A DNA stretch of 64,000 nucleotides from QHXQ01 sp036389375. GTDB lineage: Bacteria > Acidobacteriota > Blastocatellia > Pyrinomonadales > Pyrinomonadaceae. A model generated the notes under the pieces. That model worked only from the letters and a program-made list of their open reading frames with translations, was not told the DNA's origin and ran no database searches. The position numbers were made by a program, and so were the translations under genes. Shown piece by piece: positions 1 to 8,170 of this stretch. The DNA lies in NCBI GenBank assembly GCA_036389375.1, contig DASVQA010000023.1:18232-82231 (forward strand), given 5' to 3'. Numbering within the stretch: position 1 is the first letter of the stretch; every line of letters begins with the position of its first letter.

Positions 1-2803
1 GGATCGTGACGGGGTGGATGAACGACTCGAACTGCGCCGCCAGAATCAGGTACATGAAGATGAACGAGAGCAGGAACGCGAGCATGAACGACTGGTTCGC
101 GCGCGCCAACTCTTTGGATTGACCCGTCACGCCCGTGCGATAGCCCGGCTCCATCTTCAATTCGCCGACGTAGCGCTGCATGGCGGCGACGGCGTCAGAC
201 TCCGACGCGCCCGGCGCGAGACCGGCCGAGACGGTCACTTGCCGTTGCCGGTTCAGCCGATCAATCGAAGCGGGACTGTTGCCCTCTTCGAGCGTCACCA
301 GTTTGTCGAGGTTGACCGCGCCGGCCGTCGAAGAGGCAACCGTGAAATCCTTCAGGCTGTCGCGCGTGCGGCGATACTGCTCCTCCGCCTGCACCACCAC
401 GTCGTACTGCTCCGAGTTCTCGCTAAAGGTCGTGACGCGCTGTCCCGCCGCGAGCGTGTTCAAAGCCTGCGCCACGTCGCCCGCCTTCACGCCTAAGTCG
501 GCGGCGCGCTCGCGGTCAATGTGGACACGCACTTCGGGACTGCCGAGTTGCAGCGAACGATCCGGCTCGCGGAAACTCTTGTCCTGCCGGATGCGTTCGA
601 CCAACTGTTTTGAATACTGATCGAGTTTCTGTATGTCCGGGCCGCTGATGTAATAGCCGACGGACGAGCCGCCGCGCCCCAGCCCGATGCTCGCGCCGAT
701 GGACGACGTGCCGGACACACCGATGACGTACTCCTTCGGAAACTTGCGCTGCGCGATGATCTGGCGTGCGCGTTGAATCAGATCGGTCTGCGAAAATTTA
801 CGTTCCGCCACCGGCTTCAGACTCACGTTGACCGTGCCGCCGTTGGGGCCGCCGCCGCGCCCGAAGCCCGCGAGCGCGAGCGTGTTCTGCACGCCCGGCA
901 GCCCTTCGCGCACATCGCGCGCAATGCGGTCGAGCACGGACTGCGTGGCGGCGAGGCTCGTGCCTTCAGGCATGCGCAGAGAGATGTTGAAGGCCGATTC
1001 GTCCTCGTCCGGCAGGAAGTTGTAACCGACGTAGCGATAGAGCGGCCAGATCGATGCGATGACCACGACGCACAACAGCACGACCACCCAGCGATGCGCC
1101 ATCGAAAGCTTGAGCAGCCACGTGTAGGTGCGGTCAATCGGGCGATAGAAGCGCCCCTCTTTCGATGAATGTTCCTGCGGCGCACCATGCGCTTCGTCTT
1201 GCTGCCAGTCGGCGTCCGGCTCGGCACTCGGCGGAATGACGTGATGATTGTTGGCGTCGCCGCCACCTGCGCCCGCCGCGTCCACGTTCGTCTCCGGCAT
1301 GCCTTCCGGCGTCAGCAACTTCTTCGGCGGCTTGATCCAGCGCGCCGCGAGCATCGGCGTCAGCGTGAACGAGACGATGAGCGAGACGGCAATGGCCGCC
1401 GCCGACGTGAGGCCGAACGACGACATGAAACGCCCGACGATGCCCGTCATAAAACCGACGGGGATAAAGACGGCGAGGAGCGAGAGCGTCGTCGCCATCA
1501 CGGCCAGACCGATCTCTTTCGTGCCCTCGATGGCCGCCTGAAAGGGGTGCATGCCCTTCTCTTCGACGAAGCGATAGATGTTCTCCAAGACGACGATGGC
1601 ATCGTCGATCACGATGCCGACCATCAGTGTCAGCGCGAGCATCGTCATCTGGTTGAGCGAATAGCCGAGCCATGCGATGAAGGCGAAGGCGGAGATGATC
1701 GAGGTCGGGATGGCGAACGCCGCGATCATGGTCGAACGGAAGTTCCAGAGGAACAGAAAGACGATCACGGCGGCGAGCAGACCGCCGACGATCAAGTGCT
1801 CCTCGATGGCGTGCAGACTCGTTTCGATAAACTCGGACTGGTCGCGCGTGACGGCGATCTTCAGGTCTTTCGGCAGCACCGGCTTGATCTCTTCCATGCG
1901 CTGCTTGACCGCCTTGATGACGGCGATGGTGTTTGCGCCCGACTGCTTACGCACGGCGAGCGAGACGGAGGGCGTGCCGTCGAGCGAAGCGGCCGACGAA
2001 GGGTCAGCGCCGCTGTCTTCGACGTGGCCCACGTCGCTGATTCTGACCGGATACTTGTTCTTCGTCGTGATGACGATGTCGTTGAACTGCTCCACCTTCT
2101 CGACGCGCGACATGGTGCGCAGCGTCACGGAGGTTGCGCCCTCGTTCAGACGCCCGCCCGGCAGTTCGAGATTCTGCGTCCTGAGCGCATTGACCACGTC
2201 CGTCACCGACAGGTTGTAGGCGCGCAGGCGATCCGGGTCAATGTAGACTTTGATCTGGCGTTGCCGCCCGCCGTAAACCACGACCTCGCCCACGCCGTCC
2301 GCCGATTCGACGCGCTCCTGTATCTGGCGCTGCACGAGGTCGGTCAACTCGATGCTTGAGCGCGGCGCGCTGATAGCGTACTGGATGACGGGCTGCGAGT
2401 CAGGGTCGGCTTTGGTGACGACGGGCGCGTCCGCCGTCTCCGGCAGACGATTGATGACGGTGCTGACCTTATCGCGCACCTCTTGCGTGGCGGTGTCGGG
2501 ATCTTTTTCGAGATTGAAAGTGATGGTGACGTTCGAGCGCCCCTGCGCCGAGGTCGAACGCATCTCTTCGATGCCCGGCACGGTGTTGACCACGCCCTCG
2601 ATCACGTCCGTGATCTCGGTCTCCATCTCGGCCGGCGCAGCGCCCTGATTGGCGGTCGAAACCGTCACGGTCGGCAGATCGATCTTCGGGAAGCGATCCA
2701 CGCCGAGCGTGAAGAAAGAGAAGCCGCCGATGACCGTCAACAACAGGACGATGACCGTGGCAAAGACCGGCCGCTGGACGCAAATTTCAGCTAATTTCTG
2801 CAT
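1..2803 (-). CDS. RND efflux transporter inner-membrane permease (AcrB/MdtB type), C-terminus cut by window edge
   Basis: Proton-driven tripartite efflux pump subunit. Reading from ATG 2803, the protein opens MQKLAEICVQRPVFATVIV, the usual first transmembrane helix of HAE1-family RND permeases, followed by the periplasmic porter domain. The helix with GIVIDDAIVVLENI (about 1590-1640) carries the paired Asp of the proton relay. A second hydrophobic start (WVVVLLCVVVIASIWPLY, near 1075-1110) opens the second repeat half. The frame is open to the window edge after a YLILAAQFESFIHPVTI-type segment, so roughly the last 100-odd residues are missing. A His/Asp-rich linker between the halves (about 1170-1300) is longer than in AcrB. 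The gene starts 16 bases after the membrane-fusion gene stop, so the two form an operon. Family certain, substrate unknown. Confidence 0.93.
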   Translation of the reverse strand, partial: MQKLAEICVQRPVFATVIVLLLTVIGGFSFFTLGVDRFPKIDLPTVTVSTANQGAAPAEMETEITDVIEGVVNTVPGIEEMRSTSAQGRSNVTITFNLEKDPDTATQEVRDKVSTVINRLPETADAPVVTKADPDSQPVIQYAISAPRSSIELTDLVQRQIQERVESADGVGEVVVYGGRQRQIKVYIDPDRLRAYNLSVTDVVNALRTQNLELPGGRLNEGATSVTLRTMSRVEKVEQFNDIVITTKNKYPVRISDVGHVEDSGADPSSAASLDGTPSVSLAVRKQSGANTIAVIKAVKQRMEEIKPVLPKDLKIAVTRDQSEFIETSLHAIEEHLIVGGLLAAVIVFLFLWNFRSTMIAAFAIPTSIISAFAFIAWLGYSLNQMTMLALTLMVGIVIDDAIVVLENIYRFVEEKGMHPFQAAIEGTKEIGLAVMATTLSLLAVFIPVGFMTGIVGRFMSSFGLTSAAAIAVSLIVSFTLTPMLAARWIKPPKKLLTPEGMPETNVDAAGAGGGDANNHHVIPPSAEPDADWQQDEAHGAPQEHSSKEGRFYRPIDRTYTWLLKLSMAHRWVVVLLCVVVIASIWPLYRYVGYNFLPDEDESAFNISLRMPEGTSLAATQSVLDRIARDVREGLPGVQNTLALAGFGRGGGPNGGTVNVSLKPVAERKFSQTDLIQRARQIIAQRKFPKEYVIGVSGTSSIGASIGLGRGGSSVGYYISGPDIQKLDQYSKQLVERIRQDKSFREPDRSLQLGSPEVRVHIDRERAADLGVKAGDVAQALNTLAAGQRVTTFSENSEQYDVVVQAEEQYRRTRDSLKDFTVASSTAGAVNLDKLVTLEEGNSPASIDRLNRQRQVTVSAGLAPGASESDAVAAMQRYVGELKMEPGYRTGVTGQSKELARANQSFMLAFLLSFIFMYLILAAQFESFIHPVTI

Positions 2804-2819
2804 AACTTAAGTTCCGCGC

Positions 2820-4178
2820 TTATTTCTGTTCTACGCGTACCCGCGCGCCTTCGTAAAGCTGTTGGACGTTGCTCGTCGCCAGGACTTCGTCGGCGTTGAC
2901 GCCCGACGCGATCCGTATCCAGTCGCCCTCCTCCTCGCCGATCTGAACGACGCGCAGTTTCGCCGTGTCGTTCTGAATGACGAAGACGCGATAGGACTGT
3001 GTGTTCTGATCGGCGAAGACGGCGGCGCGCGGCACGTAGACGGCCCGCCCGCCGCCCTGGCGCACGATGCGCGCGGTGGCGAACATGCCGGAGCGCAGCG
3101 AGTTGTCGTTATTCTCAATCGAAGCCTCGACCGTCGCCGCGCGCGAGACCGGATCAATGGCCGGATTAACGGCCGTCACCTGCCCGGCAAATTTGCGCTT
3201 CGCAAACGCGTCCACTTCGAGCGAGACGCCCATGCCCTGCGAGATGAACGGCACTTCCGCTTCCGGCACTTGCAACTGCAACTTGATCGGATTGGTGCGC
3301 AGGAGCGTCACAACGACCGAAGAGGGCGTGACGTATTCGCCGACGGCGACGGGGCGGTTGCTGACGTAGCCGGCGTAAGGCGCACGGATGGTGGTGTCCG
3401 CGATGGCTTGCTGCGCGATGGCGGCCTGCGAGCGCGCCGATTCGACGCCCGCCTGCGCGCTCTGGATGGCCTGATTGCTCTGGCGCGCGGTGTTGATGGC
3501 CACTTCTAATTGCTGGCGCGCGGCATCAAGGCGAGCGCGGGCCGTGTCGCGCTGCGTGCGATATTGATCGTAGACGCTCAAGGCCACGTCGCCCGTCTCG
3601 ACCAGCGCGCGGTAACGCTTCTCGTTCGCTTCGGCCAGCCGCAAATCCGCCTGCGCCTGCGTCACATTGGAACTCGCGGCGCGCACTTCCGGAATGATGC
3701 TGGCGTCGAAATTGCCGCCCGGCCTCAGCCCCAGCCGCGCCTCGGCCTGGCGAACGCCGGCAATGGCCTGCTGCACGCTGGCCTGCGCCTGTTGATAGCG
3801 CAACTGCGCGTCGCGCGGATTGAGCCGCGCAATCACGTCGCCCTGATGCACGAACGCGCCGACGCTGACGGGCGTCGCCACGATCTGCCCGGAGGTCTGC
3901 GGCGCAACGTCGGAAGTCTCCTGCGCGCTCAAACTGCCGGTCACTTGAAAATATGAAGGGATTTCGCGCGCGGTCGCCGTCGCCGTCGTGACGGTGATGG
4001 GCGCAGGCTCGCCGCTGCCGCCACCGCCGCGCCCGGCGTTGCCGCCCTTGGTCGTCGGGGCTTTCGCGTCCGCCTTCGATTCGGAACGACCGCAGGCTGC
4101 GCCGAGCATGCTGACGGCGAGTATGAGGCAGATCATTGCCGCCATATCACGCCTGCGAGTAAGAAGTGAAAAAGACAT
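2820..4178 (-). CDS. RND efflux periplasmic adaptor (membrane fusion lipoprotein, AcrA/HlyD type)
   Basis: Periplasmic adaptor linking the RND permease to an outer-membrane channel. The N-terminus has a lipoprotein signal ending in LGAAC, so it should be lipid-anchored. A Gly-rich linker follows, then a barrel-sandwich half (VSVGAFVHQGDVIARLN), a long coiled-coil hairpin rich in Gln/Ala/Arg (about residues 115-265), the second sandwich half (IRAPYAGYVSNRPVAVGEYV) and beta-barrel and membrane-proximal domains. 452 aa is at the long end for the family, partly from the low-complexity linker. ATG 4178 is used; an internal ATG at codon 12 would also leave a workable signal peptide. It is first in the operon with the downstream permease; no outer-membrane factor gene lies in the window. 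Confidence 0.93.
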   Translation of the reverse strand: MSFSLLTRRRDMAAMICLILAVSMLGAACGRSESKADAKAPTTKGGNAGRGGGGSGEPAPITVTTATATAREIPSYFQVTGSLSAQETSDVAPQTSGQIVATPVSVGAFVHQGDVIARLNPRDAQLRYQQAQASVQQAIAGVRQAEARLGLRPGGNFDASIIPEVRAASSNVTQAQADLRLAEANEKRYRALVETGDVALSVYDQYRTQRDTARARLDAARQQLEVAINTARQSNQAIQSAQAGVESARSQAAIAQQAIADTTIRAPYAGYVSNRPVAVGEYVTPSSVVVTLLRTNPIKLQLQVPEAEVPFISQGMGVSLEVDAFAKRKFAGQVTAVNPAIDPVSRAATVEASIENNDNSLRSGMFATARIVRQGGGRAVYVPRAAVFADQNTQSYRVFVIQNDTAKLRVVQIGEEEGDWIRIASGVNADEVLATSNVQQLYEGARVRVEQK

Positions 4179-4388
4179 ACGTTGCTCTTATCCTGAATCC
4201 TTTATTATTGGGAGACGCTCTGCGGCAAACTCTAGTTACAGATATTTGCCGGCAGCGCAAAAGTGGGGGAAGACGTGGGCGGCCGTTAAGTCTAAACTTA
4301 AGGTGCGCCCGGCGGTCGTCAAAGGTTATTCGGTTTTGCCTATATTACCGTGTCGAAGGTGTGTTACGGAAGGTGAGGAGCGTGCTTT

Positions 4389-5150
4389 ATGACTTCAGTC
4401 TGGTTAGCGGAGCGGACTTTGCGCCTGCGCGAATTCTTCGACTTGGACGGCGACGCAAAGATCATCGCGGCGGACGCTGCGCACTTTGAACTGCCGCCGG
4501 AGAGCGCCGAGGGGCTGGCGCATTTCAACATCGAGTGGCACGTCGTCCCGGCGGCCGAGGCGGTCGCGCTCGACGACGCCTATTTCGCCCGGCTCTACCC
4601 CACGGCGGCGCGCGATTTCGGGCGCGCGCGCGAACACGGGCCGAGCTATCGCGCCCGCCTGCGCGCCGGCCACGAACAACATCAGGGGCGCATCGTCGGC
4701 GTCGAGACGACCCCCAAGCCGCGTTATCTACCCGGCAATCGCCAGTTCTACGGCAGCCTCTACGGGCACGACCCTCTGGCTGACCCGTTCGCCCCGTACA
4801 TGGGGCGGGCCGGGATGATGAACGGCACGCGCTACGCGCACAACTATCTCTCTCTGCGCGAATTCATCCGCGTCGTCAACGACGATTGGCGCACGCGCCA
4901 ACTGCTCCCGGCCGGTTATCGCGCCACCGTCTGCCCGCCCGCCATCTTCAATCTCGTCGGCACAATCTTTCATCCCGAATGGAGCGACACGGAGACGCTC
5001 GAACTCGGTTTCTACCGCGACGAAGCGGGCAACGCGACCTGCTACGCCGTCGGCTCGAACGCGCCGGGCGATTTCTCTTACCTGAGCGAGGTCGAAGGCG
5101 ACAGCGAATGGTCGCTCTTGGGCTTCCGCGTCGCGCTCGTGCCGGCCTGA
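4389..5150 (+). CDS. Uncharacterised 253-aa protein
   Basis: I do not recognise this family. A strong ribosome binding site (GGTGAGGAG about 8 bases before ATG 4389) and continuous good codon usage support a real gene. There is no signal peptide or membrane helix, so it should be cytoplasmic. It is rich in aromatic residues and Arg, with a Tyr/Gly/Asn-dense central part (YLPGNRQFYGSLYGHDP) and a C-terminal beta-rich stretch (ETLELGFYRDEAGNATCYAVG). Only two Cys are present. It is divergent from the efflux operon, with about 210 bases between the two starts; a TATATT hexamer about 40 bases upstream is a weak -10 candidate. Function unknown. Confidence 0.75.
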   Translation: MTSVWLAERTLRLREFFDLDGDAKIIAADAAHFELPPESAEGLAHFNIEWHVVPAAEAVALDDAYFARLYPTAARDFGRAREHGPSYRARLRAGHEQHQGRIVGVETTPKPRYLPGNRQFYGSLYGHDPLADPFAPYMGRAGMMNGTRYAHNYLSLREFIRVVNDDWRTRQLLPAGYRATVCPPAIFNLVGTIFHPEWSDTETLELGFYRDEAGNATCYAVGSNAPGDFSYLSEVEGDSEWSLLGFRVALVPA

Positions 5151-5185
5151 GGCCGCCGAAGGGCCATCAGACTCCAAACTTCCGG

Positions 5186-5794
5186 TCAACGAGCGTTGCG
5201 CCCGCCGCGTGCGCGCAAGCCGAGCAGCCGGGCCGGGAACGTGCCGAAGTCTTCGACCTCCCACGTATTGCCTTCCCTGAGCCTGATCTTGGCGGCCGGA
5301 ATAAACGTGCCTTGCCCTTGCCCGTTGCGCCCCAGAAAGAGTTCCGCGTAGCCGAACTTGTAGTCTTCCGACCGGCTGCCGTAACGCAACTCGGAGAAGC
5401 GTATGTTGCGCTGATAGACGACGGTCAACTTCGTCTCACCGTTTGGCTGCGGCGTGGCGATGATGACGTTCGCCGGCACGCCCACGCCGCCGCCCAGTTG
5501 AATGCGCCCCGCGTTTAGCCCCGACAGCGCGCGCAATAGCTCATCCTGTCCGCCAGATTGCAGCGCGGCGTTGAGCCGCTGCACGTCGGCGGCGGACGTG
5601 TACCGGTTCACGATGAGCGTGAACGGGCTTGAACGCCCGGCGAAGCGACCGCTAAAGCCATAGGCCGTGCCGGTGATGGTGCGCCCCACGTAACGTTCAT
5701 CCTGTCCATGCGCGCAGAGCGACGGCTGCAAGAGCGCCAGCGCCAGCACGATGCACGAAACGCATAATAGACCGAACTGTTGCCTGTTTCTCAT
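5186..5794 (-). CDS. Uncharacterised secreted protein, 202 aa
   Basis: The start at ATG 5794 is chosen because GGGAGGC lies just upstream; a longer frame begins at 5821 without such a site. The N-terminus (MRNRQQFGLLCVSCIVLALALL, then SLCAHGQ) is a Sec signal peptide, so the mature protein is periplasmic or secreted. The rest is soluble and beta-rich: a segment typical of conserved Acidobacterial hypotheticals (GRTITGTAYGFSG, FTLIVNRYTSAADVQRLNAAL) and a C-terminal Arg-rich tail. No catalytic motif is evident. It converges with the preceding gene; 36 bases separate their stops. It is divergent from the VWA gene, with a 387-base shared upstream region. Confidence 0.75.
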   Translation of the reverse strand: MRNRQQFGLLCVSCIVLALALLQPSLCAHGQDERYVGRTITGTAYGFSGRFAGRSSPFTLIVNRYTSAADVQRLNAALQSGGQDELLRALSGLNAGRIQLGGGVGVPANVIIATPQPNGETKLTVVYQRNIRFSELRYGSRSEDYKFGYAELFLGRNGQGQGTFIPAAKIRLREGNTWEVEDFGTFPARLLGLRARGGRNAR

Positions 5795-6181
5795 GTTGCC
5801 TCCCTCGGCTCGAATAAACAAAATCAGACTTGCCTCTCTGTTGCCCGCGACAATTCACCAGCCTGAGTTTTAACGCGCAGTCATGGCGATAAATTGTCGG
5901 AAAATTAAGCAGGCTATGATGCCCGATCCGTGCGCTGCCTGTCTGCGCGCTAAAGCACAGACGGACGAACGCGCAGCTTTGAGGGGCCAGAGCGTAAAGC
6001 TGAACGCCGGGCGCGCGCGGTTTTGGTTGCAACTGTACGCTTTCGCAATCAAAATACAGGGAACAGGTAAAAGCAGAGGCAAGCCGGCGCGTATTTCCCG
6101 GCATCTACAAACGGGGAATAATGTTTGCTGCGTCCGACGGCGGACGACTGCGCGGTGCGAAAAAAGGAGGCGGCTGAAGGG
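5795..6181. other. Divergent intergenic region, no gene seen
   Basis: 387 bases between the starts of two secreted-protein genes. It is visibly less GC-rich than its neighbours and should hold both promoters. I see no convincing RNA gene or long inverted repeat; a short GTCTG/CAGAC hairpin near 5940-5965 is the only local structure noticed. Confidence 0.5.
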
Positions 6182-7366
6182 ATGAGGTGCAAGGCTCGTT
6201 TATGGTCAAGCGTGCTCGCGCTCGCGTTCGTCTGCGCGCTCCTGCTGCCCGGTCGCGCGTTTATGCCCGCGCACGCGCAAGACCCCGCGCCCGCGCAAAA
6301 GCAACGCCCGCGCCGCGTCGCAGACCCCGTCGCCACGCCGACCCCTGCCACGTATCAGGACGAAGACGTGGAGCGCGTCGAGACGAATCTGGTCAACATT
6401 CTCTTTAACGCCGCCGACAAAGACCGCCGCTTCATCACGACGCTCAAAAGCGACGACATACGCGTCTTCGAGGACAACGCGCCGCAGCAGGTCGCCAACT
6501 TCGAGCGCGAAACAGATCTGCCGCTCTCGCTCGCCATCCTTGTAGACACCAGCCTCTCGCAACTCAAGACGCTGCCCGATGAGCGCGCCGCCGCGCACAT
6601 CTTCGTCGAATCAATCGTGCGCCCAGACCGCGACCGCGTTGCCGTCATCTCCTTCGCCCGCGATGCAACCGTCGAACAGGACTTGACGGACGACGTGGCC
6701 AAGTTGCAGCACACCATTGACGTGTTGCAGATCGTCCCGCCCTTCAACGAATCGGCCGAAGAGATCACCGGCACAGGCCCGACGCCCGAAGCCGCGCGGG
6801 CCGCCGCCGAAGCCGCCGCCGCGCACGACCGCCCGCTCACCTCCACCGCCATCTGGGACACCATCTGGGCGACGACCAACGAGATCATGGCCGCGACGCC
6901 GGAGCGCACGCGCCGCGCCATCATCCTGCTCTCCGACGGCGCAGACTCGTCCAGCCGTTTACATAAAGACGATGCCATCGAGGCGGCGCTCAAGCACAAC
7001 ACGGTCATCTATTCCATCGGCATCGGCGACGACGATTTCGACGGCGGCGCGCTCAAGAAGATCGCCGAACGCACGGGCGGGCGCGCCTTCTTCCCCGAAG
7101 ACGAGCAGCGCCTGCGCGCCGCCTTCGCGCAGATACAGGCTGAACTACGCACGCAATATCTCGTCTCCTACGCGCCGACGAACAAGGCGCACGACGGCAC
7201 GTTCCGGCAGGTACGCATAGACGTGGTCAATCCCGAACTGCAAAAGCAGAAACTAAAGCTGACCTACCGGCGCGGCTACTACGCCAATCCCCCTACGCCC
7301 CCGCCCGCCGCGCGGCCGCGCCCGGCCGGTCAACGACTGACGAAGCCGCCGCGCCGCAAGCATTAA
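6182..7366 (+). CDS. Secreted VWA-domain protein (VWFA-related Acidobacterial domain)
   Basis: Exported von Willebrand factor A domain protein of the Acidobacteria-specific class (TIGR03436-like). Start ATG 6182 follows AAGGAGG by 11 bases; an upstream in-frame start at 6125 has no ribosome site and would bury the signal peptide (MRCKARLWSSVLALAFVCALL). Mature protein: a beta region where such proteins contact partners (RRFITTLKSDDIRVFEDN), then the VWA fold with the metal-ion-dependent adhesion site DTSLS at residues 122-126 and VSY near the end. The tail is Pro/Arg rich. Function is presumably metal-dependent protein adhesion at the cell surface; the partner is unknown. A paralogue lies at 49366-50427. 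Confidence 0.9.
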   Translation: MRCKARLWSSVLALAFVCALLLPGRAFMPAHAQDPAPAQKQRPRRVADPVATPTPATYQDEDVERVETNLVNILFNAADKDRRFITTLKSDDIRVFEDNAPQQVANFERETDLPLSLAILVDTSLSQLKTLPDERAAAHIFVESIVRPDRDRVAVISFARDATVEQDLTDDVAKLQHTIDVLQIVPPFNESAEEITGTGPTPEAARAAAEAAAAHDRPLTSTAIWDTIWATTNEIMAATPERTRRAIILLSDGADSSSRLHKDDAIEAALKHNTVIYSIGIGDDDFDGGALKKIAERTGGRAFFPEDEQRLRAAFAQIQAELRTQYLVSYAPTNKAHDGTFRQVRIDVVNPELQKQKLKLTYRRGYYANPPTPPPAARPRPAGQRLTKPPRRKH

Positions 7367-7501
7367 ATAGGGCTGTGGCTGACGCGCCGGAGCGGAATGT
7401 GTGCTTGACATGGCAAGGCATTTCCGCCTACAACCAAAGCGCCTCCCGCAATATCTATCCCCGCTCCGGCAACTCGTCAAGAGAGGTTTGACCGCAAAAC
7501 T

Positions 7502-8023
7502 ATGAACGGTTTCTTCCGCAAGTTCTCTAGCAAAACATCGGAGTTGGTCGGTTCGTCTTGGGCCTTCATCCTGGCGGTCATCGTCGTGCTCATTTGGGCC
7601 GCTTCGGGCCCGATGTTCCACTACTCGGAGACGTGGCAGCTTGTGATCAATACGGGCACGACCATCATCACTTTCCTGATGGTCTTTCTCGTCCAGAACA
7701 CGCAGAACCGCGACGCCAAAGCGATCCACCTCAAACTCGACGAGTTGGTTAGAGCCACGAAGGGCGCGCGCAATACGATGATCGATCTCGACAAACTCTC
7801 GGACGAGCAGTTGAAGGAGTTGCAGGAAGAGTACAAGCGGATCTGCGATCTGGACGAGGGTGACGACGAAGAGGGCGACGGTCAGCAGCACCCGATTGAC
7901 AAGATCATGGAGGCGGCCAAAGAGGGCGCGAAAGAGGTCACGCAGGAGGTGGCGCGCGTCGCCGCGAAAGAAGGGGCGAAAGAGGGCGCGAAGCAAGCGG
8001 CCGAAAAGTCCGTGCAGCAATGA
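7502..8023 (+). CDS. Low-affinity iron permease family membrane protein
   Basis: 173 aa. Residues 1-75 hold two hydrophobic helices (SSWAFILAVIVVLIWAASGP and WQLVINTGTTIITFLMVFLVQ) followed by the characteristic QNTQNRDAKAIHLKLDEL stretch of the low-affinity iron transport family (PF04120), then an acidic amphipathic region. The C-terminal 40 residues are a charged repeat of Lys/Glu/Gly/Ala (KEGAKEGAKQ pattern), likely an amphipathic helix and not part of the family core. The iron-transport assignment comes from a yeast homologue and is weakly supported for bacterial members. It appears monocistronic. Confidence 0.85.
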   Translation: MNGFFRKFSSKTSELVGSSWAFILAVIVVLIWAASGPMFHYSETWQLVINTGTTIITFLMVFLVQNTQNRDAKAIHLKLDELVRATKGARNTMIDLDKLSDEQLKELQEEYKRICDLDEGDDEEGDGQQHPIDKIMEAAKEGAKEVTQEVARVAAKEGAKEGAKQAAEKSVQQ

Positions 8024-8170
8024 GCGCGCGCTTGCTCTTTGGCCCGCGCGGCGGTCGGTTATAATGTGCCCCTTAAGTTGCCAGCCCCCGCATGAGTGTT
8101 GATGTCTTAGCGTGCCGCCCGTGCCGGCGGCATGTTGCAAACTAAAAATCAGTCTGCCGGAGAAAGGATT

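Noticed and set aside
4330..4388. TATATT upstream of the 253-aa gene as a firm promoter
   Set aside because: No acceptable -35 hexamer at 16-18 bases; left as a remark only.
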